This document shows positions 34,738 through 43,990 of a stretch of 64,000 bases of DNA, piece after piece. The notes under the pieces are model-generated. The model saw nothing but the letters and a program-made list of their open reading frames with translations, did no database searches and had not been told where the DNA came from. Position numbers and translations under genes: made by a program. The number at the start of each line of letters is the position of its first letter. The first letter of the stretch is position 1. Source of the stretch: Bradyrhizobium japonicum USDA 6 (GTDB lineage Bacteria > Pseudomonadota > Alphaproteobacteria > Rhizobiales > Xanthobacteraceae); the NCBI RefSeq assembly GCF_000284375.1, contig NC_017249.1, forward strand, positions 3,574,001 to 3,638,000, given 5' to 3'.

Positions 34738-35915
34738 TTCAGCTTGCATTTGCTCTCCGGGCGGTCGTAGCCGAGCGTGTCGAGCTCGGAGACCTGGTGC
34801 AGAAATCCCTCCTGCGGCGACACCGACACCACCATGCGGCCGTCGACCAGCAGGATCGGCTGGCGCAGCTGCAGGTTCCAGTCGCGCAGGGTCAGTCTTG
34901 TGCCCTTGAAGGCAGCGACTGAAAAATCCGGCCCCTTGATGAAGTCGGTTACTTTCTTGACGTCGCCGGAATTGGTGCGCGAGGTGGCCTCGCCGATCAT
35001 GCGCACCGCCGTCCAGGCCTGCATGTCGCGCGCGGTCATGCGCCGCGAATTCAGCTTGATGAAGCGGTTCTGCATCTGGATCGCGCCCCACTGGTCCTGC
35101 GCCGCGTCCCAGCTGCGCGGCACGAGGCCGGCCGAGCCCGCGACGGGGCGCGGATCCCAGGTGCGATAGGGCAGATAGGCGCCAAACACTTCGCTCTCGT
35201 CGGCGGCGACCAGCACGTCATAGGCCGGCAACTGTTGCGTGAACACCGGCATCTGGCGCTGGATCAGCGTGACACCGCTATCGGTGCGGCGCGCGCCGCC
35301 CTTGTCCTCGAAGGTCTTCTCTTGCACGATCTTGGCGCCGAAGCGTGTGGCGGTACGCCGGAGCGCGTCTGCAAACAGCTTGTCCTCGTCATGCGAGCCG
35401 ACCACGAGCACCCAGCGCTTCCACTGCTTCCAAACCAGATATTGGCCGAGCGCATCGGCCAGCATCGCGCGCGTCGGTGCGGTGTGGATGACATTGGCGC
35501 GGCAATCGGTCTCGCGCAGCCGCTCGTCGATCGCGCCGGCGTTGAACAGCAGCGTGCCGCGCTCACGCAGGGCATCCGAGACCTTCAATAGCGCGTCGGC
35601 CGGCAGGTCGGCGATGATGAAGCCGTTCTTCTCGGCGAGCGCAGCCGCGGCCTCAACCGGATCTTCGCCTTCCTTGATGCGGCGCTCCTCCAGCGTGAAG
35701 CGCTGGTTGAGGAATTTTCCCGTGGTGTTGTTGTCCTCGATGGCGAGGCGCGCGCCAGCGACGCCGTCATTCTCCGCGGGCTGCTCGACCAGCGACAGCG
35801 TCGATCTGGTGCCGGCGACGCCGAGATAGCCGACGCCGATCTGGACCGGGTCGGCCGCGAGCGCGCTCGTCGCGGCAAGACCCAGGCCGATCAGGCCGAC
35901 CAACCATCGGATCAT
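34734..35915 (-). CDS. PQQ-associated ABC transporter substrate-binding protein (LutA/PedA-like)
   Basis: A 393-residue periplasmic protein of the branched-chain amino acid-type (type 1) binding fold. A signal peptide (1-20) precedes VQIGVGYLGVAGTRSTLS, and LYPLAF-type generic blocks are replaced by family-specific PAYDVLVAADESEVFGAYLP and RPVAGSAGLVPRSWDAAQDQ. It is the first gene of the five-gene operon, with GGAGG before the ATG at 35915. In Methylorubrum the homologous system takes part in lanthanide uptake, so a lanthanide complex is a candidate ligand. Confidence 0.9.
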   Translation of the reverse strand: MIRWLVGLIGLGLAATSALAADPVQIGVGYLGVAGTRSTLSLVEQPAENDGVAGARLAIEDNNTTGKFLNQRFTLEERRIKEGEDPVEAAAALAEKNGFIIADLPADALLKVSDALRERGTLLFNAGAIDERLRETDCRANVIHTAPTRAMLADALGQYLVWKQWKRWVLVVGSHDEDKLFADALRRTATRFGAKIVQEKTFEDKGGARRTDSGVTLIQRQMPVFTQQLPAYDVLVAADESEVFGAYLPYRTWDPRPVAGSAGLVPRSWDAAQDQWGAIQMQNRFIKLNSRRMTARDMQAWTAVRMIGEATSRTNSGDVKKVTDFIKGPDFSVAAFKGTRLTLRDWNLQLRQPILLVDGRMVVSVSPQEGFLHQVSELDTLGYDRPESKCKLK

Positions 35916-36043
35916 GTTTCCTCCAGATGTTCCCCCTGGCTTGACCGCCGGTGGAGAATTGTCTCTGCTAAAGCATGACCGATTTGGCCCGGCTTGCAAC
36001 CCCGCATTTCGTCCCCGCGCGCGCGAGACCGGGAATCACGATC

Positions 36044-36547
36044 ATGCGAGCGCTGATCTGTTTCGCAGCTTTGCTGTTGACGGGTTCGGTCGCGTTGGCC
36101 GATCCGCCAAGGCTCGCGGTGTTCGATTTCGAGCTGATCGACACCAGCCTTCCCGGCGAGTTCTACGGCTCCAAGCCGGAAGAGGCGCGGCTCGAGCGCA
36201 TCAGCGAGCAGCTGCGCAAGGAACTGGCTCTGTCGGGAAGGTTCCAGTTGCTCGACATCGCGCCGGTCAGGGATGCGGCCCGTCACGCCAATCTGCAGGC
36301 CTGCGGCGGCTGCGACCTCAAGCTTGCCGGCCAGCTCGGCGCCGACCTCGAGATCACCGGCATGGTGCAGAAGGTCTCGAACCTGATCATCAATCTCAAC
36401 ATCTATTTGCGCGACGTGAAGACCGGCAACATGATCACCGTCGCCAGCGCCGACATGCGCGGCAACACGGACGAATCCTGGTCGCGCACGATGAGCTACC
36501 TGATCCGCAATCGATTGCTGGCGCCGAATTACGGCAAGCCGGAGTAG
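36044..36547 (+). CDS. DUF2380 (DUF3280)-type exported protein
   Basis: A 167-residue protein with a Sec signal (1-19). PPRLAVFDFELIDTSLPGE, LSGRFQLLDIAPVRD and CGGCDLKLAGQLGADLEITG identify the DUF2380 family, TolB-like N-terminal domains often found near PQQ dehydrogenase genes. It is divergent from the lut-like ABC operon, 128 bases away, and followed by a terminator shared with fghA. The function is not known. Confidence 0.82.
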   Translation: MRALICFAALLLTGSVALADPPRLAVFDFELIDTSLPGEFYGSKPEEARLERISEQLRKELALSGRFQLLDIAPVRDAARHANLQACGGCDLKLAGQLGADLEITGMVQKVSNLIINLNIYLRDVKTGNMITVASADMRGNTDESWSRTMSYLIRNRLLAPNYGKPE

Positions 36548-36555
36548 GGATTTCT

Positions 36556-36579
36556 TACCCTCCCCCTCCAGGGAGGGTA
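36556..36579. terminator. Hairpin between converging genes
   Basis: TACCCTCCC and GGGAGGGTA pair with a 6-base loop between the DUF2380 stop and the fghA stop. T-rich sequence is limited, so it is probably a weak bidirectional terminator. Confidence 0.6.
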
Positions 36580-36586
36580 GGAAAGA

Positions 36587-37432
36587 TCACCCCTTCAATC
36601 TCTCCGCATGCCAGTGCAGATGATCGCCCATGAACGTCGAGATGAAATAATAGCTGTGGTCATATCCCGCCTGCCGCCGCAGCGTCAGCGGGATGCCCGC
36701 CTTGGTGCAGGCGGCCTCGAGCAACTCGGGCCTGAGCTGTTCCTTCAGGAAATTGTCCGCCTCGCCGACGTCGACGAGGAAGCCGGAATATTTCGCGCCG
36801 TCCTCGATCAGCGCCACGGTGTCGTGGTTGCGCCAGGTCTCCTTGTCCGGTCCGAGATAGCCGGTCAGCGCCTTGATGCCCCAGGGCACGAGCGACGGCG
36901 CCACGATCGGCGCAAACGCGCTGGCCGCGCGATAGCGGTGCGGGTTGCGCAGCGCGACCGTCAGCGCGCCGTGGCCGCCCATCGAATGGCCCATCACCGA
37001 TTGCCGCTTGGCGTCGACCGGAAAATTCTCCGCCACGAGCTTTGGCAGCTCGTCGGTGACATAGCTCCACATGCGATAGTTGCGCGCGAACGGCTGTTGC
37101 GTCGCGTCGACATAGAAGCCGGCGCCGAGGCCGAAATCATAGGCATTGTTGGCATCGCCCGGCACGTCGGGCCCGCGCGGGCTGGTGTCCGGCGCGACGA
37201 AGACCAGGCCGAGCTCGGCGCAGGCTTTGCGGAATTCGCCCTTCTCGGTGACGTTGGCATGGGTGCAGGTGAGGCCGGAGAGATACCAGACCACGGGAAG
37301 CTTTGCGCCGGCGGCATGTGGGGGAACATAGACCGAGAACACCATGTCGGTTCCGGTCGACTGGCTGGCATGGCGGTACACGCCCTGCACGCCGCCATAG
37401 GATGTGTTGGTCGAGACAGTCTGGATCGTCAT
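36587..37432 (-). CDS. fghA: S-formylglutathione hydrolase
   Basis: A 281-residue cytoplasmic esterase-D-type hydrolase that splits S-formylglutathione to formate and glutathione. The nucleophile elbow GHSMGGHGALT has Ser150; YLSGLTCTHANVTEKGEFRK and the late GYDHSYYFISTF with the catalytic His are intact. The ATG at 37432 gives the usual length; the frame is open to 37465. It completes the glutathione route started by Gfa and AdhC. No formate dehydrogenase is encoded in the window. Confidence 0.96.
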   Translation of the reverse strand: MTIQTVSTNTSYGGVQGVYRHASQSTGTDMVFSVYVPPHAAGAKLPVVWYLSGLTCTHANVTEKGEFRKACAELGLVFVAPDTSPRGPDVPGDANNAYDFGLGAGFYVDATQQPFARNYRMWSYVTDELPKLVAENFPVDAKRQSVMGHSMGGHGALTVALRNPHRYRAASAFAPIVAPSLVPWGIKALTGYLGPDKETWRNHDTVALIEDGAKYSGFLVDVGEADNFLKEQLRPELLEAACTKAGIPLTLRRQAGYDHSYYFISTFMGDHLHWHAERLKG

Positions 37433-37505
37433 GCCGATATGCTCCGTGGCATCTAACCACATCAAGATTGCAACGCTTGTGTGACCGAATTCGTGGCGGT
37501 GTTTG

Positions 37506-38126
37506 TCAGGCGACGCCGCTGTCGATCGCCAGCCGCACCAGCTCGACCGAGGTCTTCACGCCGAGCTTCTGTCGCATGATCGAGGAGGTGTTGGCGACAG
37601 TCTTGTAGGACGACTGCACCAGCCAGGCGATCTCGGACAGGCTCTTTCCGGCGCTGAGCAGCCGCAGGATTTCCATCTCGCGCGCGTTCAGCTTCGACAG
37701 CGGGCTTTGCGCCAGCGTCGGTCCCGCAAACGCGATGCTGCGCGCGATCGCGGTCGGCAGATAGGTGCCGCCGCCCCCGACGGCGCGGATCGCCTCGACC
37801 AGGTCGTCGGGGTCGCCGGTCTTGGAGACGTAGCCCTTGGCCCCGCACTCGATCGCGCGCGCGGCGAACGCAGGGTCGTCGTTCATGCTGAACATGATGA
37901 TGCGGGCCTCGGGCGCGCGTTCGAGGATGCGGCGTGCGAGCTCGAAGCCGGAGACGGTCGGCAGGTTGATGTCGATGATGCAGAGGTCGGGGCGCTCGAC
38001 AATGAAGACGCATTCGCCGTCCTCGGCGTCGGCGGCCTCCAAAATCTCGATCTCGCCCTCGTCGGCCAGCACGGCACGGCAGCCGGAGGCGACAATGGGA
38101 TGATCGTCGACGATCAGAATACGCAT
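37506..38126 (-). CDS. LuxR/NarL-type response regulator, probable controller of C1/alcohol oxidation genes
   Basis: A 206-residue response regulator. The receiver domain has DD at 7-8, phospho-acceptor Asp52 (CIIDINLP) and Lys102 (YVSKTGD); the LuxR helix-turn-helix covers about 142-206 (LNAREMEILRLLSAGKSLSE). It is divergent from a histidine kinase gene. The pair resembles FlhR/FlhS of Paracoccus, which controls formaldehyde and methanol oxidation genes. Its location next to fghA favours the same role. Confidence 0.9.
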   Translation of the reverse strand: MRILIVDDHPIVASGCRAVLADEGEIEILEAADAEDGECVFIVERPDLCIIDINLPTVSGFELARRILERAPEARIIMFSMNDDPAFAARAIECGAKGYVSKTGDPDDLVEAIRAVGGGGTYLPTAIARSIAFAGPTLAQSPLSKLNAREMEILRLLSAGKSLSEIAWLVQSSYKTVANTSSIMRQKLGVKTSVELVRLAIDSGVA

Positions 38127-38335
38127 AGGCGTTCCTCGCGACAGCGCGTTCCCCTTGACAGAATTTGCCTGTTTTGCGCCGCATGATCCGAACAAAAGCG
38201 CTGCGCGCGTCTCATGTCGCCTCATGCAACCCGGCCGGGATTGCTGTACGCTTTCGATTAGATATCGGGCGCTTCGCCTCTGTCAACGTCATCGGACAGG
38301 CGCGGGCCAACCTTCGCGAGGCACGGGCGGCACCA

Positions 38336-39685
38336 ATGTGGCAAAATCTATCGTTGCGCGCGCGCATCAACCTTCTGCTGGCACTGCTGCTGGCGCTGGG
38401 GCTCGCCGTCAATATCGGCCGCCAGGTCGCGGAAGCAGGTCCCCGCGTGCAGGCCGAGGACCAGAGCGTGATCCGGCTCGCGCGCGAATTCATCGAGATG
38501 ATCGTTGCGGATCTGAACGAGGCGCCCGATCCGGATGCCAGGCTGAACCAGATCGCGCGCGATCTGAGCCGCCTGCGCCATGTCAGCATCGCGCTTCAGG
38601 ACGCCGGCGGTAAACCGCTGACGCCGCCCCGGCCTGCCGACGACGACGCGCGCGGACCCCCGGCCTGGTTCGTCAGCCTGGTTCATCCCGAGCAGACCGC
38701 GGTGAGCGTGCCGGTCTCGGTCCATGGCAAGCCGGGCTCGCTGGTGATCACCGCGCATCCCGACGACGAGATCGCCGAGATCTGGGACGCCATCGTGACC
38801 CAGCTCGAGGTCGGCTCGGTGATCGCGCTCGCGCTGTTCCTGGTGATGATGACGGTGGTCGGCCGCGCGCTCGCGCCGCTGCAGTCGTTGGCGCAGACGA
38901 TGACCGCGATCGAGGGCGGGCATTATGACGCGCGCGCCACGCCGGGCGGTGCGCCCGAGCTGGCCGCGATCTGCGGCAAGCTCAATCACCTCGCGGCGGC
39001 GCTCGGCGCGGCGGTGGAGGAAAAGCGGCTCCTGGCCGAGCGCGCGGTGTCGCTCCAGGACGTCGAGCGCAAGGAGATCGCGCGCGAGCTGCACGACGAA
39101 TTCGGGCCGTATCTGTTCTCGCTGCGCGCGCATGCGAGCGCGCTGGCGAAGCTCGCGGACGGGCGCGCGCCGAATGCCGAGTCGGTCCGGAAGCACGGCA
39201 GCGCCTTGCTGGAACAGATCAACCAGCTCCAGCAGTTCACCCGCCGGGTGCTGGAGCGGCTCCGGCCCGTCGGCCTTGCCGAGCTCGGCCTGCGCCAGGC
39301 GCTGGAATCGCTCTCGCGGCTGTGGCGGGAGTCGCATCCCGACGTCGCGATCGAAACCGTGATCTCCGCCACGCTCGGGGTCACCGGCGAGACGGCCGAC
39401 CTCACCATCTACCGCATCGTGCAGGAGGCGCTCACCAACGTGTTCCGCCACGCCGGCGCGACGTCGGTCAATGTCGTGATCGAGCCCGTCGAGCAGGCCG
39501 GCGGCCGCGGCTACGCGCGCGTGCGGGTCAGCGACAACGGCCGCGGCATGGAGCCGGGCCAGAAGCTCGGCTTCGGCCTCGTCGGTATGCGTGAGCGCAT
39601 TCTGGCGCTGGGCGGCACGCTTAACGTCGTCTCCGGCGACGGCGGCCTGACCGTGGAGGCGCTGGTTCCGACGGCGGCATCCTGA
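38336..39685 (+). CDS. Membrane sensor histidine kinase (NarL-type partner)
   Basis: A 449-residue kinase with two transmembrane helices (about 10-28 and 158-177) framing a periplasmic sensor of about 130 residues. A HAMP linker follows, then a HisKA_3 box with His253 (ERKEIARELHDEFGPYLFS) and an ATPase domain (VSDNGRGMEPGQKLGFGLVG). This is the kinase class that pairs with LuxR-type regulators such as the divergent gene at 37506. The ATG at 38336 starts just before the first helix; the frame is open from 38165. Confidence 0.9.
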   Translation: MWQNLSLRARINLLLALLLALGLAVNIGRQVAEAGPRVQAEDQSVIRLAREFIEMIVADLNEAPDPDARLNQIARDLSRLRHVSIALQDAGGKPLTPPRPADDDARGPPAWFVSLVHPEQTAVSVPVSVHGKPGSLVITAHPDDEIAEIWDAIVTQLEVGSVIALALFLVMMTVVGRALAPLQSLAQTMTAIEGGHYDARATPGGAPELAAICGKLNHLAAALGAAVEEKRLLAERAVSLQDVERKEIARELHDEFGPYLFSLRAHASALAKLADGRAPNAESVRKHGSALLEQINQLQQFTRRVLERLRPVGLAELGLRQALESLSRLWRESHPDVAIETVISATLGVTGETADLTIYRIVQEALTNVFRHAGATSVNVVIEPVEQAGGRGYARVRVSDNGRGMEPGQKLGFGLVGMRERILALGGTLNVVSGDGGLTVEALVPTAAS

Positions 39686-39838
39686 TGGCATCGGGAAAAA
39701 TTCCCGATTTGGTCGGGAAAACGGGTGCGGATAGTGCCTGACCTTTTGTGGCTGGCGGACTCACTGGCGCCGAATACACTCGTCTCAACCAAACGGCGAA
39801 AATCAAAACAGCCGGTGGTCACGGATGGGAAGGCAGGG

Positions 39839-42304
39839 ATGGGCACGCCTCTTTGGTTCAAGCGTCGTTTGTTGATGGCCTCGGTGTCGACGGGGCTGGT
39901 GTCGGGCCTCGTCTTTATAGGTCCTGCCGCAGCCGCGCAGGACGAGGAGACCAACGTCCAGAACCTGCCGGCGGTCGAGATCACGGCACCACCGCCACCG
40001 GCCGTGAGGCGCAGTGCGCCAACGCGGCCGGTCGCACGGGTCGGAGCGCCGGCGTCCGCCGCTCCGAAGACACGCCTCTACGTCTACCCAACCTCTCCCG
40101 GCACCGGCCGAGGCCTCGATGTCGACAAGGTGCCGTCCGCGATCAATGCGGTGGATGCCAGCCAGATCAGGCGTACCGCCTCGCCAGATATCGCCATTGC
40201 CCTGCAGCAGTACGTGCCTGGTCTCAGCATCAATGAAGTGACCGGCAATCCATTCCAGCCCGATGTGCAGTTTCGCGGCTTCGTCGCTTCACCTCTGGCC
40301 GGCACGCCGCAGGGCCTCGCCGTCTACCAGAACGGCGTACGCATCAACGAGGCGTTTTCCGACACTGTCAATTGGGATCTGATCCCGACGGCTGCGATCC
40401 GATCGGCAGTGGTCGTAACTAACAATCCGGCATACGGCCTTAACGCGCTCGGCGGCGCCATCGATCTGCAGATGAAGAACGGCTTCAACTATCAGGGTGC
40501 CGAAATCGACATCATGGGCGGCTCGTTCGGCCGCATCCAGGGCTCTGCGCAATGGGGCAAGCAGGTTGACAATAATTGGTCGGTCTACGGAGCGCTCGAA
40601 GGCGTTCACGACAATGGTTTCCGCAATTTCTCGCAATCGGACGTCCGGCGCTTCTATGGCGATGTCGGGTATCGCTTCGAAGGCAACGAGTTTCACCTCA
40701 ATGGCGGCGTCGCCAACAATTCCCTGGCAGGACCCAGCACTGTTCCGGCCGAATTGCTCCAGCAATATTGGGGGGCGACCTACACGACGCCGCAAACCAT
40801 TTCCAACAAGGTCGGCTATCTCAACCTGACCGGCAAGGTGGAGGCGACGCCGACCTGGACCTTTGAGGGCACGGCGCATCTGCGGAGCTTCAAACAGAGT
40901 ACCGTGGACGGAAACCCGACCGACGCCCAGCCTTGCGTCGATCCAACGCTCCTGTGCTTCGGCGATGATACGGTCCCGGCTTTTGGCCTGAATGGCGTTC
41001 AGCTCGCCAATACCTTTGCGCCGGATGCCATCCTCGGCGAGATCGATCGCACCAGCACGAAATCGACCACCTTCGGCGTATCCGGCCAGGCGACCAACAG
41101 CGACCAGTTGTTCGGTCACGAGAACCGCTTCGTAGTTGGCGCGAGCTATGATGTCAGCAGCACGCGCTTCACCGGCAGCGCCGAGTTAGGAACCATAGGC
41201 ACGAACTATGTCGTCACGGGCAGCGGCATATTCCTGGGCCCGTCCGGCGACCCGACATCGGTCGGCCCTGTGTCGCTTCGCACCGTCAATCAATATCAGG
41301 GGCTCTATGCGCTCGACACGTTCAACGTGGATGATCGCTTCGCGATCACGGGAGGCGGGCGGTTCAATGCGGCCCGTGTCACGTTGATGGACCAGCTCGG
41401 CACCGCACTCAATGGCGATCATACCTATGATCGATTCAATCCCATCATTGGCGGCACCTACAAGATCACGTCTGAAGTGACCGCCTATGCGGGCTATTCC
41501 GAAGCCAACCGGGTGCCGACGCCGCTCGAACTCGGCTGCGCCGATCCGGCGAGGCCATGCATCATCGGACAGTTCCTGATCGCTGACCCGCCACTTCAGC
41601 AAGTCGTATCCAAGACCTTCGAAGCGGGCTTCCGCGGCACCAAGGAATTGAACATCGGCTCGCTCGGCTGGAAAATCGGTGCCTACCGTGCGACCAACTA
41701 CGACGACATCCTCGCGACCCCAATTCCGGGCCTGACCGGCTTCGGCTTTTTCCAGAACGTCGGCCGAACACGAAGGCAAGGTGTCGAAGCCGAGGTGAGC
41801 ATCAAGTCGAACGTGCTTCAGTTCCAGGCGAGCTATGCGTTCCTGGATGCACGCTTCCTCGACGCGCTGACGCTTGGATCAGAGAGCCCGTTCGCCGACG
41901 CCGACGGCAACATCCAGGTCTTGCCGGGCAATCACATTCCGCGCCTCCCTAGCCACCTTATCAAGGCGAGCATCGAATATGCGGTTACCGATGTCTGGAA
42001 GGTCGGGGGTGATGCGCTCTTTGTCTCGAGCCAGTATTTCGTCGGCGATGAGTCCAACCAGTTTCCGAAGCTGCCGTCCTACGCCGTGTTCAATCTCCAC
42101 ACCTCCTACCAGATCACCAAGAACTTCCAGATTTACGGTCGCGTCAGCAACATCTTCGACAATCGCTACTCGACTCTCGGCACATTCTTCGACCGCGAAG
42201 CCTTGCCCAACTTCACCAACGGCGGTGCGGAGTTCACCGACCCGCGATCGCTGAGCCCGGCAAGGCCCCGTGCGTTCTATGCAGGCATGCGGATGACGTT
42301 CTGA
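39839..42304 (+). CDS. TonB-dependent outer-membrane receptor
   Basis: An 821-residue receptor with a signal peptide (about 1-36, ending AAAAQDE). An N-terminal TonB-box-like stretch (LPAVEITAPPP) and a Pro/Ala linker follow. The plug domain (VPSAINAVDASQIRR, DVQFRGFVASPLAGTPQGLA) precedes a barrel ending RAFYAGMRMTF with C-terminal Phe. The substrate is not readable from sequence. It directly follows the kinase gene (153 bases) at the end of the lanthanide locus, where Methylorubrum has LutH, a receptor for lanthanide complexes. A similar role is plausible but unproved. Confidence 0.88.
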   Translation: MGTPLWFKRRLLMASVSTGLVSGLVFIGPAAAAQDEETNVQNLPAVEITAPPPPAVRRSAPTRPVARVGAPASAAPKTRLYVYPTSPGTGRGLDVDKVPSAINAVDASQIRRTASPDIAIALQQYVPGLSINEVTGNPFQPDVQFRGFVASPLAGTPQGLAVYQNGVRINEAFSDTVNWDLIPTAAIRSAVVVTNNPAYGLNALGGAIDLQMKNGFNYQGAEIDIMGGSFGRIQGSAQWGKQVDNNWSVYGALEGVHDNGFRNFSQSDVRRFYGDVGYRFEGNEFHLNGGVANNSLAGPSTVPAELLQQYWGATYTTPQTISNKVGYLNLTGKVEATPTWTFEGTAHLRSFKQSTVDGNPTDAQPCVDPTLLCFGDDTVPAFGLNGVQLANTFAPDAILGEIDRTSTKSTTFGVSGQATNSDQLFGHENRFVVGASYDVSSTRFTGSAELGTIGTNYVVTGSGIFLGPSGDPTSVGPVSLRTVNQYQGLYALDTFNVDDRFAITGGGRFNAARVTLMDQLGTALNGDHTYDRFNPIIGGTYKITSEVTAYAGYSEANRVPTPLELGCADPARPCIIGQFLIADPPLQQVVSKTFEAGFRGTKELNIGSLGWKIGAYRATNYDDILATPIPGLTGFGFFQNVGRTRRQGVEAEVSIKSNVLQFQASYAFLDARFLDALTLGSESPFADADGNIQVLPGNHIPRLPSHLIKASIEYAVTDVWKVGGDALFVSSQYFVGDESNQFPKLPSYAVFNLHTSYQITKNFQIYGRVSNIFDNRYSTLGTFFDREALPNFTNGGAEFTDPRSLSPARPRAFYAGMRMTF

Positions 42305-42352
42305 GTTCGACACGCAAGCCTGGTCGCCTCTGGAGGGCGAAAGACACCATCT

Positions 42353-42937
42353 TTACTCCGCCCAGCCTCGGGCGAGGATCGCCGCTTGCTGCAAGGAAAT
42401 GCGCCGGACCAGCGGGTCTGCATGGCGGTGGACCAGCCGCCAATCCGTGCCGTCCTTGCGATAGATCTCCGTGACGCGCAGCGACCAGTCCTGGGCAGGC
42501 AGGCCGCCGACCTCCGCGCTCTGGCGTTCGATCATGACGAGCGCGACGAGTCCGTTCGAGGCATAGCTCTGCAAGACCTCCAGTCCGGTTTCCCCGTTCC
42601 TGAAATATTGCGCCAGGTCAGCCAGCCGTTTTGGGCTGTTGTCGAATCCGAAGCTGGCAGGGCCACCGAAGGGCTGCATCAGCGTGAAATCCGGGGCAAT
42701 GCGGACGAGCTGCGACCAGCGGTCCATGTCGCCACGCATGAAGGCGGCATTCTTCTCGCCGGCGAGCTTGATGAGACCGGCTGTCGCATCGTCCTCGGCG
42801 ACCGCGTCGGCTGAAAGCTGAGCGGAAGCAGGAATTGCCGCCGCCATCATCATCGAGCGCCTCGACATCCTGTGCGGCGAGTCCTGCTTGTCCGGCGAGC
42901 CATGGCCTTTGCTCACCTCTTGCGACCTTCTGATCAT
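42353..42937 (-). CDS. Exported NTF2-like (SnoaL-type) protein
   Basis: A 194-residue protein with a twin-arginine-like segment (MSRRSMMMAAAIPASAQLSA, about 24-43). An NTF2-like fold follows: AAFMRGDMDRWSQLVRIAPD, LMQPFGGPASFG, VTEIYRKDGTDWRLVHRHAD. Such proteins bind small hydrophobic molecules or act as isomerase-like enzymes; the ligand is unknown. A ribosome site AGGAG precedes the ATG at 42937. It is divergent from a LysR regulator, a typical target arrangement. Confidence 0.75.
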   Translation of the reverse strand: MIRRSQEVSKGHGSPDKQDSPHRMSRRSMMMAAAIPASAQLSADAVAEDDATAGLIKLAGEKNAAFMRGDMDRWSQLVRIAPDFTLMQPFGGPASFGFDNSPKRLADLAQYFRNGETGLEVLQSYASNGLVALVMIERQSAEVGGLPAQDWSLRVTEIYRKDGTDWRLVHRHADPLVRRISLQQAAILARGWAE

Positions 42938-43016
42938 TTCGAGGCTCCTGATTGCACGATCTACGCATTCCATGAGGCCTTGATCTCGATGAATCCAGCG
43001 ATATGATTTCAGCAAC

Positions 43017-43979
43017 ATGCTGAACCAAACTGATCTATCCAGGGTCGAACTGAATCTCCTTGTGCTCTTCCGCGTGGTCCTGGAAGAACGCCATGTCGCG
43101 CGCGCAGCCGCGCGACTGAACCTGACGCCGTCCGCTGTCAGCCACGCGCTTGGCCGGCTGCGCCTTGTTTTGAACGACCCGTTGTTCCTGCGAACGCCGA
43201 AGGGCGTCGTTCCAACGGAACGGGCCCTGGAGCTTGATCACCCGATCGCTGAAATCATCGCGCGGGTCGAACAACTGGTTGGCTCGGCTAGACCATTCGA
43301 CCCTGCAAAAAGCCATCGCCGTTTTACGATCGGGGCACCCGATGCTGTTCTCGCCTCGACAACGGGGCAACTACTGGGTTCGATCGCGAGCAGGGCGCCC
43401 CACATCGACATCGGATTGATCCATGTGATGCCCGCGCCTCGCGGCGGCGCGATCGGCGAACCCTGGCACGAGTGCCTCGAGATGCTCGAAAGACGAGAGC
43501 TGGACATCGCGATGCTGCCGCTGCCTGCGGTATCGCCGCGTTTCGAGGCGCGCAGGCTCTACGACGAGGAATTCGTGCTGGCCATGCGCAAGGGACACGC
43601 CTTCGCCAGAGCTCCGACACCTGCGGCTTTCTCGCGATCTCAGCATCTGCTGGTGTCTCTCAGCGGTGAACCGCGCGGCTTCGTCGATGAGATGTTGGCA
43701 AGGCGCGGTCTCAAGCGCCGCATTGCCTTGACTGTCCCGAACTTTATGATGGCACTGGTCCAGCTTGCAGGGTCCGAACTGATCGCTGCATTGCCGCGGC
43801 GTCTGGTGCAGCAGCACGCCGGGCATTTCGGATTGATGTTCGTCGAGCTGCCTTTCGCCCGTAAACCGGATACGATCTGCGCCATCGCGACCAAGGCCGC
43901 GATGAAGGACGCCGGTGTTGCATGGCTGATGGAAGTTGTCTTCGCCTCGGTCGGAGCAGGTCGGAACCGCAATCGGTAG
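43017..43979 (+). CDS. LysR-family transcriptional regulator
   Basis: A 320-residue regulator with an N-terminal winged helix (LNLLVLFRVVLEERHVARAA, LTPSAVSHALGRLRLVLNDP) and a C-terminal effector domain (HRRFTIGAPDAVLASTTGQL). The NodD/NahR-like beginning (SRVELNLLVLF) groups it with regulators of aromatic metabolism. It is divergent from the NTF2-like gene, with 79 bases between starts, and probably controls it. Confidence 0.92.
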   Translation: MLNQTDLSRVELNLLVLFRVVLEERHVARAAARLNLTPSAVSHALGRLRLVLNDPLFLRTPKGVVPTERALELDHPIAEIIARVEQLVGSARPFDPAKSHRRFTIGAPDAVLASTTGQLLGSIASRAPHIDIGLIHVMPAPRGGAIGEPWHECLEMLERRELDIAMLPLPAVSPRFEARRLYDEEFVLAMRKGHAFARAPTPAAFSRSQHLLVSLSGEPRGFVDEMLARRGLKRRIALTVPNFMMALVQLAGSELIAALPRRLVQQHAGHFGLMFVELPFARKPDTICAIATKAAMKDAGVAWLMEVVFASVGAGRNRNR

Positions 43980-43990
43980 CGCGCGCCCGC

